Shown: positions 9,741 through 20,900, counted from the first letter of the stretch. The stretch is 64,000 bases of DNA from Trichomonas vaginalis G3 (GCF_026262505.1 NC_067206.1:30209896-30273895), one strand, 5' to 3'. The notes: a model not told the origin generated them from the sequence alone. Translations and numbers: made by a program.

Positions 9741-10352
9741 ATGACAAACACTGAGTTTGAAACAGTTAAAAAGATAGACAATGAGACCAAAGTGGTTAGA
9801 ATTGGTGATTTAAACGTAAGATACTCAAAGAAATACAAAAAATATTCTTTGTCAGACATTTTAACACCATCTGGAAAGAGAGCAAAGGACTGGGTTAAAA
9901 ATGCTTCATCTCAGAAAATTTTGACAAGAAATCCTGAGCTTTTGATATCGGTAAGATTTCATGGAACTACAGCATATCTCATCGACAAAAGTCTTATACC
10001 ACTAGTTTTGTTCTGGATTGACCCAGTTGTTGGATATAATTTCATAACATATGGTTCATTCGATACTGAACGTTGCAGTGAGGGCTTACTTTACATCGTT
10101 CAGAAACCGAAGGACTTCAATACAAAGAGATATAAGATAGGAAGAACATTTAATATAAGTAGTAGATATGACTCTACAGTCAATAGAGTTAAGGTTGTGT
10201 TTGTAAATGATATGAGAGCTGCTGAAACAGAACTGCTTGAAGTTTTTGAGAAAAGGTATGGTGCTCCCACGAAAGGTAAAGAAACGTTTGAAGTAGATGA
10301 GATAGATAGTGCTATAAAATTATTTGACGAAGTTGCTGAAAAATACATGTAA
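9741..10352 (+). CDS. KilA-N plus T5orf172-type protein
   Basis: 203 residues, looks whole and almost identical to 57942-58553. The N-terminal half (VRYSKKYKKYSLSDIL, WVKNASSQKIL) resembles a KilA-N DNA-binding domain. The second half, with GLLYIVQKPKDF, KIGRTFNISSRY and RAAETELLEVFEKRYG, fits the T5orf172/GIY-YIG-like domain often paired with KilA-N or Bro domains in DNA viruses and phages. The likely role is sequence-specific DNA binding, perhaps with nicking activity; this is family knowledge and not shown here. Confidence 0.75.
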   Translation: MTNTEFETVKKIDNETKVVRIGDLNVRYSKKYKKYSLSDILTPSGKRAKDWVKNASSQKILTRNPELLISVRFHGTTAYLIDKSLIPLVLFWIDPVVGYNFITYGSFDTERCSEGLLYIVQKPKDFNTKRYKIGRTFNISSRYDSTVNRVKVVFVNDMRAAETELLEVFEKRYGAPTKGKETFEVDEIDSAIKLFDEVAEKYM

Positions 10353-10828
10353 AGCGTTTATTTTTCAAGCTTGACACCAAAGATGGCTCAGGTAGCTCTA
10401 GATGGTAAATTGTCTTGTCAAATCCTTCTGGCATTCCGAGTCCTTCCTTCTGGCATTCCGAGTCCTTCCTTCCGACAGGAAAAGTTTTTCTTTCCGACAG
10501 GAAAAGTCCTTCCTTCCAACAGGAAAAGTCCTTCCTTCCGACAGGAAAAGTTTTTCTTTCCGACAGGAAAAGTTTTTCTTTCCAACAGGAAAAATTTTTC
10601 TTGTTGTCCGTCCGTAAACCATTCAAATTTTCGAAAATTGAGAACTTTTTGGCCGACCTTCAGGAAAAATTTTTCTTTCCTTCAGGAAAAATTTTTCTTT
10701 CCTTCAGGAAAAATTTTTCTTTCCGACAGGAAAAGTTTTTCTTTCCGACAGGAAAAGTTTTTCTTTCCGACAGGAAAAGTCCTTCCTTCCGACAGGAAAA
10801 GTCCTTCCTTCCGACAGGACACAAACGA
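10353..10828. repeat. 22-bp minisatellite, element A
   Basis: Tandem units of 22 bp such as AGGAAAAGTCCTTCCTTCCG and AGGAAAAGTTTTTCTTTCCG, in two blocks (about 10423-10600 and 10657-10820) split by a unique 60-bp stretch with CCGTCCGTAAACC. 22 is not a multiple of three, so all frames rotate and long but meaningless open frames appear on both strands. B has the same array at 58626-59100 with different unit variants. Confidence 0.85.
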
Positions 10829-11017
10829 ATGTCTGACGTACCACCAACCGAGTCCATTCCAAAGCCAGAAGAACCGACAGCCCCAGCACCACAACAGACT
10901 AAGACTCAAACACTTACATTTTTACGCTTGACTTTTTACAATTTGAACTTTGTTTGCGTAGATATGAATTCTGAAAGAAGTATGAGGGTCTTGTATGACT
11001 TTGTACTTCTCCCATAG
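10829..11017 (+). CDS. Small proline-rich ORF after the minisatellite, element A
   Basis: Starts in CGAATGTCTGACG and reads MSDVPPTESIPKPEEPTAP. The B counterpart at 59114-59260 keeps the proline-rich start. It overlaps the 3' end of the minus-strand ATPase gene. It is too short and overlapped to be sure; it may be a remnant of a longer gene whose 5' part was replaced by the minisatellite. Confidence 0.3.
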   Translation: MSDVPPTESIPKPEEPTAPAPQQTKTQTLTFLRLTFYNLNFVCVDMNSERSMRVLYDFVLLP

Positions 11018-11793
11018 TTCATGTCTGTCAAACTTACCTGCCATGGACTCTTTCATAAGTTCCATGAAATCGTCTTCGGACAATCCGGGGAAAAGTACAA
11101 TGTCAGTAAGTATTCTCTTTACATCCTTACTTAAACTCTTGGCTGTCTGTACACAAATGACAACTGAAATGTTAAAGTGTCTGAGCTTCTTAGAATTCGA
11201 CACATGTCTTGTTCTCTGTTCTTTAACAAAGGATGAGAAGCAAAGTCATCTAAGATAAGAAGACATCTATGAGGGTAAGTCTTCCAATCGTAAGATTGCA
11301 ATTTCTTCGAAATGTATTCTATCTCTTTCTGTTTGTTTCTGAAGTGTTTCTTCTCTAATATTCTCTGCATTTCCTCATTTGGGTCTTTAAACTTAGAATT
11401 GACATACTCATTTATAGCATTGTACTTCAAAACTCTTCTTTGGTACTTCTTTATCCAATCTAACAACTCAGATCTTTTATACATACTAACTTAGACTTTT
11501 TTATAATATCTTTGAACGAATTGACGGTTTGGTCAAATTGACCAGAAGTACTACAAATGACTACTAACTCATAGAATGGGTTCTTCTCATCTAGTTCTTG
11601 TTGTTGTGCAGCCATTTTAAGATAAGTGAAAGTCTTACCCGACCCAGGTGGTGCATTAGACCTGTTATACCATTCTGAGCAAATAAGAACTTGTCATGTA
11701 TGGGTTTTATCTGAGCATTTTCCAACTTCCTCTTGTTCTTGTTTAAAACATTCTCAAATTTTTGTCAATGTCAGCAAACTTTTTTTCTAACAT
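10922..11793 (-). pseudogene. A32-type packaging ATPase, element A
   Basis: Counterpart of 59208-60082. The family (FtsK/HerA-like, poxvirus A32) pumps DNA into capsids. Visible signatures are a P-loop of the type PPGSGKT, Walker B CLLILDDFA and a sensor-like strand NISVVICVQT. It lies divergently to the gene at 11829, with 35 bases between start codons. Broken, about three or four breaks. Confidence 0.75.
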
Positions 11794-11828
11794 ATTTTAG
11801 AAAAATTAAAATTTTTATCTTTTAGGAA

Positions 11829-12272
11829 ATGTCTAGCGATTTCGCTATCTATATTCGAGACAAGCTTTTCGACAGCAAAACATCTGTCGACCATAAAATC
11901 TTACATAGTGTAAACAAGAAAGGTGAATTTGTTCTAAAGTTCTGTTTCTGGGAATATGACAAGAACCATAAAACCTTAAGCAGAGAAGTCTTAAAATTTG
12001 TCAATGACAGACTTGTTGACAGAGATGACGCCTCTTGGAGAGATGAAGTCCAACAAAACTTCTTAGAATGCAAAGAAGACACATGCGCTGTTCTTGAAAA
12101 TGAAATAGAAACAGAATAGAAGAGCTATTAAAGACAAAGCACTTTTACAAAAATATGGTTCTGAGAAGTTTGACATAACATCCACCAGAAAAGAAGAAGA
12201 GAAAAGAAAGAAAAGAAAGTAGAAGAAGAGAAGAAAGAACCAGAGCCAGAGAAAAAGAAATTTGACATGTAA
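11829..12272 (+). pseudogene. Unknown charged protein, element A
   Basis: Counterpart of the whole 148-residue frame at 60119-60565. It begins MSSDFAIYIRDKLFD and ends in a strongly charged E/K tail. The first 100 residues are almost the same in both copies. The tail suggests contact with DNA or with other virion proteins; no family recognised. Broken, about two breaks. Confidence 0.5.
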
Positions 12273-12288
12273 AAATAAAATTTTATTT

Positions 12289-12706
12289 TTAGAACATTTC
12301 TGGGTCAATGTCAATGTTCTCTTCCTCTTTAGGAGCAAACACTGGCTTAGACTCTAAAATCTTTTTACCCAATTTACCTTGAACTTCAACTATCTTAGAC
12401 TCATAATATTCATAGTCGTCTGCTTTCTTTGGTTCATAAGGTATAACAAGTTTGTATGCTTTGCCTTCTTTAAGGTTTGAGAACCTTCTGTCAAAACTTT
12501 CTTTGACTGTTAACAAACCTTCTATGTCTAAGTCTTCAAATTTCGCACCATTTTTAGTCACAATAGCAAACTTAACTGGTTCGATGTTCCAAACTTTGTC
12601 AAATGTAGACTTTTCAAAATGGTAGAAGTAAACATTCAAATATGTGAATGGGTCTAGTTCTTCTTTGTCCTGACATATACTTGTTGACTGAGATGAATTT
12701 CGTCAT
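12289..12706 (-). pseudogene. Unknown 139-residue protein next to the helicase, element A
   Basis: Counterpart of 60582-61001. It has a beta-rich centre (VKFAIVTKNGAKFEDLDIEG, YKLVIPYEPKKADDYEY) and an acidic end, EEENIDIDPEMF. A small beta-rich protein with an acidic tail beside a helicase is what a single-strand DNA-binding protein looks like, but this is inference. Broken, about one break. Confidence 0.5.
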
Positions 12707-12735
12707 CTTTTCTATCGGATAAAAAAATATTTTTT

Positions 12736-13974
12736 TTAAAATTTACTCAGAAAAATTTTTTTTGTATATACACCATTCTGTACGTCTAAAAGACTTTTGA
12801 CATTTGCCAAGAATGTTCGTTTAGACGCTGTCATATAACCATACTCTTGACAATACTGTTTATACGAATCGTACAATGACCTTTCATCTAAACACTCAAA
12901 GTCAGTTTCATCTATAAACAGTTCATATACACTCTTGTTTGCTTCTAACAATGTTTGTCTCTCTTCGGTATGTGGAATTTGTCTTGGATTGAACTTTGAA
13001 ATATCTAATGTCATGAAATATGAGAACAAGTGGTTGTAAAAGTTAGGTGTTAAAGTTTCTGCTAAGTCGTCAAAATATTCTGTATCTTGCATATGAGCTT
13101 CTGACGTTCTGACAACTACATATCTTCTGTCAGAACTTTCTAACTTCATCGGAACGGCGTTGTTTGAAACCATGATGAAATTTGCAACATTTTCACAAAC
13201 TCTTTGGTCTTTATATTTTCTTTCAACAACTCCAACTTTGTCTGTTATAAGACTCTTCAAAGCATCCGAGTTCAAAACTTTTGTTGTATCTATACTTTGA
13301 AGTTCGTTACATACTATAAGTTTCATATTCTCTATTGAAGAGTTAAATTTACCGCAGATGTTTTCTAAGTTTGTCATATTCGGGTTCGAATAGCCTCTAA
13401 CAGTTTGCACAAAATCTGTAAAGAAAGTGTTCTTACCTGTTCCTTGTTTTCCAATTACAATGAGAGCAGTTTCATTTTTAGCACTTGGATGTTGTAAGAT
13501 GTTTGCAAACCAACATAAGATATACTCATAGACTCTTTCGTTTCCATTGCATATAATTTCTTTGACATGGTCTAACCAAGCTTCTATAACATTTTCTTTC
13601 CATTCTACTTGTTCGTATTTATATCCAGTGAAGATAGAATAGAAGTTTGGAGATGGTGTATAGAACTTTATACCACGAACTGAAAAATCTTCTAACTTTG
13701 ACAATAAGATATCCCAAGCATCTAACATCTTCATGCCAACTTGTACGACTTTTATTTTCTTAAGTTTCTGTTTACATTCTTGTTCTGAAACTATTGTCGC
13801 TTTAGGTTTGTTAAAGACTACATCCCATTCTTTCATGACATAACATTCTGGGGCAGAGTCGACATAAATGACTAAACGTTTCAAATTCTCGACTGCTTTG
13901 TTATAGTCTCGAAATGGACACATATTTCTGAACGCTTGGAAGTCATAAAAATCTGAAACGTCTATTCTGTACAT
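12736..13974 (-). CDS. SF3 (D5-like) helicase, element A
   Basis: 412 residues, looks whole. The C-terminal two thirds form an SF3 AAA+ helicase: P-loop IGKQGTGKNTFF (about residue 180), Walker B LIVCNELQS, sensor ANFIMVSNN and an arginine region SSDRRYVVVRT. The region before it (FYTPSPNFYSIFTGYKY) resembles the D5_N linker. It would unwind DNA during element replication. Unlike the element C relative, no primase domain is seen. It starts with a TTTTTTATAAAAATAAAA-type leader. Confidence 0.9.
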   Translation of the reverse strand: MYRIDVSDFYDFQAFRNMCPFRDYNKAVENLKRLVIYVDSAPECYVMKEWDVVFNKPKATIVSEQECKQKLKKIKVVQVGMKMLDAWDILLSKLEDFSVRGIKFYTPSPNFYSIFTGYKYEQVEWKENVIEAWLDHVKEIICNGNERVYEYILCWFANILQHPSAKNETALIVIGKQGTGKNTFFTDFVQTVRGYSNPNMTNLENICGKFNSSIENMKLIVCNELQSIDTTKVLNSDALKSLITDKVGVVERKYKDQRVCENVANFIMVSNNAVPMKLESSDRRYVVVRTSEAHMQDTEYFDDLAETLTPNFYNHLFSYFMTLDISKFNPRQIPHTEERQTLLEANKSVYELFIDETDFECLDERSLYDSYKQYCQEYGYMTASKRTFLANVKSLLDVQNGVYTKKIFLSKF

Positions 13975-14004
13975 TTTTTTATAAAAATAAAAAAAATATT
14001 TTTT

Positions 14005-14814
14005 TTATTCTTGAGCTATTTGTTGTTGCATTTGTTCCATTTGTTGCATTTGTTGTTCTTGAGCTATTTGTTGTTGAAGTTGTTCTTGTAGTACAATACT
14101 TTCACCAGTTGCATCTTCCAATTCGAAACTTTCTGCCGTCATTGACAAATACATAGGACATAAAAGTTTTACAGGAACAAAGTTTGCGTCAACTAAGGTT
14201 AAGTTTATGTTTGCTAAAGTGTTTGAGTTTACTAAAGCTGAAAACTCTGCATTCGAATGAACAATAGGCAAACCAGCAGAGAAAGTGTTGTTTATACGCA
14301 TGAGTATCTTTTGGTCATAGTAGTTTCTGTCGACATTCGAATAGCACTTTGAACCTAAGTTTGAAACAATATATAAAATAGGTGTACTTAAAGTCAATGG
14401 AACAGACATTCCTTGTATGACACCTTTTCCTGTTATAGGAAACTGTTGGTAGTAAAAACCAGATATAAGTTTTGTATTATAGCTCATATCGTTTATACTA
14501 AACTCAGTCGGACATCCAAACATAATGAAACCTGCTCTAGTTGCAGCACATGTTACATCCGTCCTTAAAGTATTAAATAAGTCAACAAAACCTGTTGGTG
14601 GTATATCTGAGTAAGTATCTTCAAAGAAGTATTTTTTACCATTCACAACAACAAAGTCTTCTGGTGTCAAAAGAGCAAAACAGGCTTTAGTCGTCATCGT
14701 GTTTAAGGTCAGTTTACAATATCGTCCTTGAGGACTTTGTAAGTTTGTTGTTATAGAATTATATGACTCAGGGTTTTTAGTCGTAATAGTATAAACCACT
14801 ATGTCTTCTGCCAT
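14005..14814 (-). CDS. Penton-like minor capsid protein, element A
   Basis: 269 residues, looks whole. Beta-rich throughout: LQSPQGRYCKLTLNTM, CFALLTPEDFVVV, ILMRINNTFSAGLPIVHSN, NSNTLANINLTLVDANFVPV. A glutamine-rich tail of QQIAQE/QQM units closes it. Spacing and order of these strands match the element C protein at 32690-33358, so the two families share it. Mavericks place a single-jelly-roll minor capsid (penton) gene near the major capsid gene, as here. The assignment is inferred from context and fold-like pattern. B copy: 62306-63109. Confidence 0.6.
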   Translation of the reverse strand: MAEDIVVYTITTKNPESYNSITTNLQSPQGRYCKLTLNTMTTKACFALLTPEDFVVVNGKKYFFEDTYSDIPPTGFVDLFNTLRTDVTCAATRAGFIMFGCPTEFSINDMSYNTKLISGFYYQQFPITGKGVIQGMSVPLTLSTPILYIVSNLGSKCYSNVDRNYYDQKILMRINNTFSAGLPIVHSNAEFSALVNSNTLANINLTLVDANFVPVKLLCPMYLSMTAESFELEDATGESIVLQEQLQQQIAQEQQMQQMEQMQQQIAQE

Positions 14815-14824
14815 TTACATATAT

Positions 14825-15055
14825 TTAAAAGTTTTTCTGAAAGTGGAGAAGAACTTCATCTAAACTTTCACATGGCGTTTCTTGAAGTTCTCTGTCTAAG
14901 AAGTTCAAATATTTTGTAAAGACATAGAACTTTCCTTTGTCTACACGAACAAACAAAACAGGGTCTTTCATATCGTTCAAAAGTGTGTAAAGTCCTTTAC
15001 ATGAAATAAAGTCTATATTGTTTTTCTTCAAACATCTTTCAAGAAGTTTTGACAT
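14825..15055 (-). CDS. Unknown 76-residue protein
   Basis: Begins MSKLLERCLKKNNIDFISCK and contains DPVLFVRVDKGKFYVFTKYL. Looks whole and is present in B at 63109-63348. It is packed in a minus-strand series with only a few bases between genes (penton-like, this gene, CCG-motif protein), so it is probably expressed with the capsid genes. Function unknown. Confidence 0.6.
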   Translation of the reverse strand: MSKLLERCLKKNNIDFISCKGLYTLLNDMKDPVLFVRVDKGKFYVFTKYLNFLDRELQETPCESLDEVLLHFQKNF

Positions 15056-15061
15056 TTTTAC

Positions 15062-15639
15062 TTAGCAAGTAAATTTTAATGAAATGTTGTGGTCGTCAAA
15101 TATTTTTATGACGTCTGGGAAACTATATTTTAAGTTCAACGTTTCACCTCCTTTCATAACGTATATCTTGTCAATGACATTATATGAAACACCACAGCAA
15201 GCAATGTCGGGTTCTATTTCTTTGATGTTTATATCGTCTGCCTCTGTCAAAAGTTTCAATAGTTCTTTCAAAATTTCATGAGGTGCGATGACATATGAGT
15301 TCACTTTTACAGGGTTGTGCTCAACCAAGTTTAACATTATACCCAAAGCTGACAAATCTTCTCCTGAGTTTTGTTTGTCTTTAAGTTGTTGGTAGTCGTT
15401 TCGAATATCTGCAACAGAACTTAAGTCTCTGCTAACTTCAGGGTATGTTGGTTGTTCTTTTACAGGAACTATTGTTATACCATCTTCGTCTTCGTATGGT
15501 TTCCCCACTTCAACATCTCTTCTTTGACATTGACAACAACACTTTGACTGTTTGTTTGAGTTGGTGAATTTAACTTCACATCTGCCATCGCCATTAAACC
15601 TTTTGAAACACTTACGCTTCTATTTTTCGGAAATGACAT
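15062..15639 (-). pseudogene. CCG-motif protein shared between Maverick families, element A
   Basis: Counterpart of 63355-63936. The N-terminal half is low complexity (SVSVSKGLMAMADVKLNS). The C-terminal domain contains APHEILKELLKLL, DIACCGVSYN and LNLKYSFPDVIKIFDDHNIS. The same series of features (CCG, then a strand, then YxDxxxI and ISLxxF) occurs in the element C gene at 31502-32156. I know no named family. The start was chosen at MSFPKN, where the divergent gene at 15658 leaves only 18 bases. Broken, about two breaks. Confidence 0.55.
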
Positions 15640-15657
15640 TTTACTTAGAATAAAAAG

Positions 15658-16170
15658 ATGGACGTATTTGAGTATCTCTTCGAATTGAAGCAAAACAAAG
15701 TTTACACACACAAACAATACAAGTTCATTGATAGAGTAGTTCTTTATACAAACAATGGAAAATGTTATAGAATAGCAGTCTTTGCTGAACCAAAATATTT
15801 TCATAAAGCAAAGAAAGTTGGTATAACCGAAATGGTGAAAGTTCTTGAAGCAGACAAAAATATAACAACAAAACTGACCGATATTTCTAAAGGTAAGTTT
15901 ATAATACAATATTATATCAAAACTGGCGTACTGTCAATATTTGACGGAGAGAAGTCAGTTCAAGAACAACTTACTGACCTGCTGCCAAATCTGCTCGATG
16001 GAAGCTGTCGTTATACCAATCTGAGGAGCCCCAGCAGGTTTCATCGAACGAATCTTCAAAAGAGCATCTTCCGTGAAAAGTGCTATTGGTTTTGTAAACT
16101 TCTTTGCTTTCAATTCATCTGGACCGTCTCTGTCACCAGTATATTGTATTTGAACTGTACCAACAGTTGA
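15658..16170 (+). CDS. Unknown protein divergent from the CCG-motif gene
   Basis: Begins MDVFEYLFELKQNKVYTHK and continues with VVLYTNNGKCYRIAVFAEPK. The frame stays open to 16170, but from about 15955 it overlaps the capsid gene on the other strand, and the residues there look like a shadow, so the true end is uncertain. B starts the same gene at 63955. No family recognised. Confidence 0.45.
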   Translation: MDVFEYLFELKQNKVYTHKQYKFIDRVVLYTNNGKCYRIAVFAEPKYFHKAKKVGITEMVKVLEADKNITTKLTDISKGKFIIQYYIKTGVLSIFDGEKSVQEQLTDLLPNLLDGSCRYTNLRSPSRFHRTNLQKSIFREKCYWFCKLLCFQFIWTVSVTSILYLNCTNS

Positions 16171-17582
16171 AATACCACCCATAAAGTCTTCTGAGTCAGC
16201 AAATGGAATGCCAAGCCAAAAGTTTGAACGGTCTCCATTTGTATATTGAGTTTTTTGAGCTCCTGTATGGTCCATACTTTCACATATGGCATAATAGAAC
16301 TTTGCATTTCAGGGTTAATGGTTGTTGTGAAGTTGTTGTTAAAGTTCATAGCATCTAATGTCAAGTTGTATGACCTCATATCCTCAACTGTAGAATATTC
16401 TTCTCTTGGATAGTATTTGCCATCTATGTTTATATGATATTTAATACCGGGGTTGTAGAAACAAGAATAGTCATTTATAGTTCGTCTGAACAGTACAAAC
16501 ATAGTATCTGCATGTTTCATTGCAGTTGTTAAGGCAATATCTGTTCTTGCACCTGGGTCAGCACTTTGGTTTCCAACTTCACCTGCAAAGTCTTTGACAG
16601 ATATTTGGTGTATAGGGAACATAAGTGGAACTGCAATATATTTGGCAGCTAAAGCATTTGAAATATCTGGGTCCAACATATAGACTGCAAGTCTGCTTTC
16701 TATTCTCTTGCATTCAAACTTTTCGCATGTGAACTTAACTGGGTCCCAAGCAGTTCCAGCAGCATTGAAGTGTAGTTTACTTCAGTGTTGAGGTTTGAGA
16801 AACCAAAGTCTAAGTCAATTTTGTCTTTGCAAAAGTCACAGAACTTGGCTCCACCAGTTCCAGCTACAGCAAGTGAATGGGTCTTGTGTTGGTGCAATGA
16901 CTAAGTTATTTTTGCTTGGAGTAAGTTCGATAGAAATTTTTCCTGCCCAGTTTGGCAAGTATCTTAAAAACCTGAAGATGAGGAAAGATGACAAAGGAAC
17001 TCTAAGTTTCAATTTTACTTTGGTTACTGCTGCTGCAGTTTGTCCAGAAAGGTCAACATAAACTCCTGGAACGTTAGGGTCAAGTCTTCTTATTTTCTAT
17101 TCTCTTTTTTTCAATAGTTGCTACTGGTCTGTTTGTTCTCTAGCTTGTGGTTGTACTGAGTTTCTCAAAGCGAACCATTCATAGTTTGCCCATGTTACTG
17201 TTTGAACTAAGTCAGAGTTAGAATATATCTTATATCCCATGAAAACTTCTGGAGCATATTGGTATCCGACATAGAAAATTCCATTGCAACCTTTCTTGTC
17301 AGACAACTTGGCAGAAGGTTTTATTTCAATGTCTTGTTCCACGTATAAGAAAGAGTTGTCAATAGAAATTATATGAAACCTGTCGCAAGCAATATCTACT
17401 GTTGTTGAAGAACCTTCTCCAAACTCACCTACGTTTCCATAAGAAACAGCAGTTGTATATTCGTAAGTTCCAGGAACTATTTCTGACCTTCTAATGGCAT
17501 TGTCGCATTCGTTATACCATTCGGAAACATTTCCATTCATAGCATCCAAAACTGTTGGCGTTATATTCTGAGCGGCGTACAT
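15955..17582 (-). pseudogene. Candidate major capsid protein, element A
   Basis: About 540 residues when measured as one span, a usual size for a double-jelly-roll major capsid protein and close to the element C candidate at 28000-29637. Beta-rich segments include PGTYEYTTAVSYGNVGEFGE near the start, FHIISIDNSFLYVEQDIEI, YIAVPLMFPIHQISVKDF and, late, FTKPIALFTEDALL. It lies between the long coiled-coil gene and the penton-like group on the same strand. Assignment rests on size, position and composition. Broken, about three breaks. B should carry it outside the window. Confidence 0.55.
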
Positions 17583-17614
17583 TTCATATGAGTAAAAATA
17601 TAGAATAGTTGGAT

Positions 17615-20600
17615 TTATATGTCATAATAGAACCCACGTGGACCAAGCTTTACTTTCTTCCTGACTGAGTTTTTAACTCTTCTTTTTCCTTCATTGCCAC
17701 TACTTTCACTTTGTTCTTCACTACTTTCACTTTGTTCTACTCTTCTTCTTTGGTGTCGCTTTGGTAACTTGCCCTCTGCTTGAAGTTGTTGCATCTTTGC
17801 ATTATGTTCATCTAGTATGTTGCAAATTTCCCATGTCCTTTTTGCCTTTTGGCTCTGGTCGCCCATCTCAGGTAACCTATATCCTAGAAAGAGTTTGTCA
17901 TAGTCTGTATTTGAGTCTTCGCGTATTGTTTGCATGACTCTTTCCTGAGTTTCCGGTTCAAGCTCTTCAAACAGAGCCTGTCCATATGGAATAAGCTCGT
18001 TTCCAAATATATGTTTTTGTAGCCATTCTGGTTTTCTTTCCATGTTACCAACTATATCTTTTGTGAATGGGAAAGCTTTTACCCAACGTTTCAGTCTTGC
18101 GTCGTTTATTTCTGTAGTTGGTTTTATTTTGTCAAGGAACATGTTTTTCAATACTAACATTTCATTTGGTACTGTCCATTTGAGTTTTCTTAAATATTCA
18201 TCCCTTCTCGGTTCATCGTCTGCAAAGTAAGTTTTTATGACATTTTGTAAACTTTCGTTTGCAAGGTCATGTACAATAGGTTCTCTTCCTTCTCTCTCCC
18301 TAACTCTCTTTCTAAACTCTTCACCAAATATACCATCTCTATGGTTCTGTGTAGTTCTTTGAGATAAATGTTTTAGAACGTCAGGTGTTATATTTCCATC
18401 AGCCATGTTCATTTCATACTGGTCCAAAATATCTGCATGTTTCATATCTTTCAATGGCATTAAAGCCGCGCTGAAAATACCAGCTATATCTGGTTCACGA
18501 TTGACTTCCATTGCGTCTACAACTTCTTGGAATTGTGGTTGTAAGTTTATGAACCACCTATCCGGGTTAGCTTTATGACCCCATCTCATTGTAGTTCCAT
18601 AGTCTGCAGAAACAAAAGTAGGTTTGTTTCCATCTTGGTTAGGTTCTGAATGAACTTTAAACAATGTTTCATTTCTATATGTTTTGTTGAAATTTAACCT
18701 TTTATCTTCACCGAGTTCATCCGAAGATTGAACGTTATATGGTCGTAAGTAAAAAGGGTTGTTGTATTTGTGTACATTTTCTTTCAGTACTTCCATTCTA
18801 TGCTGAATATTTTCATCTGGTGTTGGAGTCTTTTGTATGTCGGCAAACATTTTTCGATATTCTTCTACTATGTCAGCCGAATTTTTTTTAGACTCTTGGA
18901 AATATTCCATATTCTCCGCATACTCTTGTTGAGGGTCAAGATTTTTCGGCTGTTCCAAATCTTCATCTAGTTCTGTGAAGTTAGTTTCCAAAGGAGTGAC
19001 TTGTTCGTTTCCTTCAGGCTCTTCTAGCTGTTGTTGCTGAACTATTTCTTCCATGTCTGGTTGTATCTGAACTTCTTCCTGTGGAGTTTCTTGTACCTCA
19101 TCTGCTGGCATTTCATATATTCCGAGACCGTTTTTAACAAGTTCCCTATTTAAGTCATCTGCATTCATAAGCCTTTCTTCTTTCGTTCCGTCTCTATTTT
19201 TTACGCGTTTCATGAAGATAGTTGAATCATCATTTATCTCTGACATAAAATATCTCGGAGTAAATTCAGTCATGTCATTTGGACGATATGCTATTAAATC
19301 ATATCCCTTAGCGAGCTTGTATTTTCCAGGTTTGAAATTATATCCGATTTTATGCTGAGCCATAAAGCTAAATAGGTTCGGGTCAGTATTTTCTTCCTTG
19401 AACTTTCTAATAGCTTCTTTATATCTGTCACTAAAGTCAATAGTATCTGGGTAACCATATTTTTCCTTTAGCATTTTTAAGAATTCTTGGTTTCCTTGTT
19501 CTCTACTTCTTTTATGTCCTTGCTCTGTTTGTGGTTGTTGCTGTGCAGTGTTTTGAACTGTTGGTTGTTGTGTTGGTTGTTGTTGTTGTTGTTGTTGTGC
19601 AGGGTTTTGAACTGTTGGTTGTTGTGTTGGTTTTGGTGCATGCCTGTGTCTATGTCCATGTGACGATGTAAATGTTTTAGGTAGTCCTGGTGCAGGTGCT
19701 TCTCTTGGAGGGTTTGGTGGTATATAAGTTCCACCAGCTGGCACATATGTTCCATCTGCAGCGTAATGTCCTACCTGACTTTTCGTTTTTAAGAAAGCAT
19801 TTACTAGGTCTGTTTTGGTCTGTTGTAACTCTTTTTCTTGACTTTTCACAACAGTTGCTCTAACGGCGTCATAGGCACTTTGAACTGCCTGTCTCGTTGC
19901 TGCATCTGTTATTTTCGTCATATTTTGTGCTACTTCTTTTAACTCTTTGTCGAAACCTTCAGACTTCAGTTTCTTTCCAGATGAGAAGTCGTTCACTTGT
20001 TTCACCTTACTATGAAGAGCTTCGAAAGCGTTCTTAAAGTTAGCATTTGTTAAAGCTTCATTTGAACTATCTTCATCCGCTTGTATTTTTGTCCTTATTG
20101 ACCCTATGAGTTGGGCTGCTTTAGCGTTGGCTTGGGCATCTAACCAGTCATTGTTAGCTTTTATATATTCTGCGCTTTTCATTGCCTTTTGCATGGCTGC
20201 GTCGTTATTTTTACTTTCTTGTGCTAAGTTTTCATACTGTACGGTTTGGTTTTGCAACTGTAAAAGTTTTTCTGCCTTTACATTTGCTTCAACTTCTTTT
20301 TTATACTCATCGCTATCCATATATGTCTTCAGGGCTTTTTGTTTTATCTCTTCATCTTTCAGTATTTTATATTGAGTAGTATGGTTTTTCAAATTTATGA
20401 CATCTTGTTCCATTTTTGCTACTTCTGTTGCTTTTTCTGACACTTTTTTCGCATATTCCTCTGTACTTAGTTCTTTCAGTTGTTCTTCTTTCTTCTTTTT
20501 CTCTACGTTTAACTCATTGAGTTTCTTTGTGTGTCTGTCATATTCTAGTTTCTTTTCGTTTTCACTTATTTGCTTCTGTATGTCTATGTTTGACTTTTTG

Positions 20601-20900
20601 ACATCTGTTATTTATTTGATTTTTGAGTGAACTCAAATTCATTTGACTTTGAGGGTTATAGGCTGTTCCGTCTGCAGCTCCACCATAGCCTGCCATTTTC
20701 GCTAAAAGTGCCGCTCTTAAACCTCCACTCTGTGCACCAAGAACTCGGTTTAAAAGCATAGGATTGCTTGACATTTGTTGCAACATAGTGGGGTCATTCA
20801 GCATTTGTTGTTGCAACTGTTGTTGTGGTGTTAGTCTTACTATTGGATGTTTCAATGCTCTCTTCCTCTTACGTATATTCTTACGTAGCTTACGTGGCAT
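17615..20900 (-). pseudogene. Long coiled-coil, glutamine-rich protein(s), element A
   Basis: The largest coding block of the element, one or two genes. The extreme N-terminus is very basic (PRKLRKNIRKRKRALKHP), like DNA-condensing core peptides. A long helical coiled-coil part follows, then a P/Q-rich linker with QQPTVQNPAQQ repeats, an acidic stretch, and a C-terminal region of about 400 residues ending in a basic tail (RRVKNSVRKKVKLGPRG). No enzyme motif recognised. The place beside the capsid gene suggests a core or scaffold role. About one break; the remaining 940 codons are open. Confidence 0.5.

Noticed and set aside
10371-11017. Several long overlapping open frames in both directions across the minisatellite (same at 58611-59303)
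   Set aside because: They read repeats of FRQEKFF/LSDRKSF type in every frame because the 22-bp unit lacks stops; no conserved protein features.
18770-18970. Plus-strand frames rich in F/Y/I within the long coiled-coil gene
   Set aside because: Shadows of the minus-strand gene; hydrophobic only because they are antisense to charged codons.
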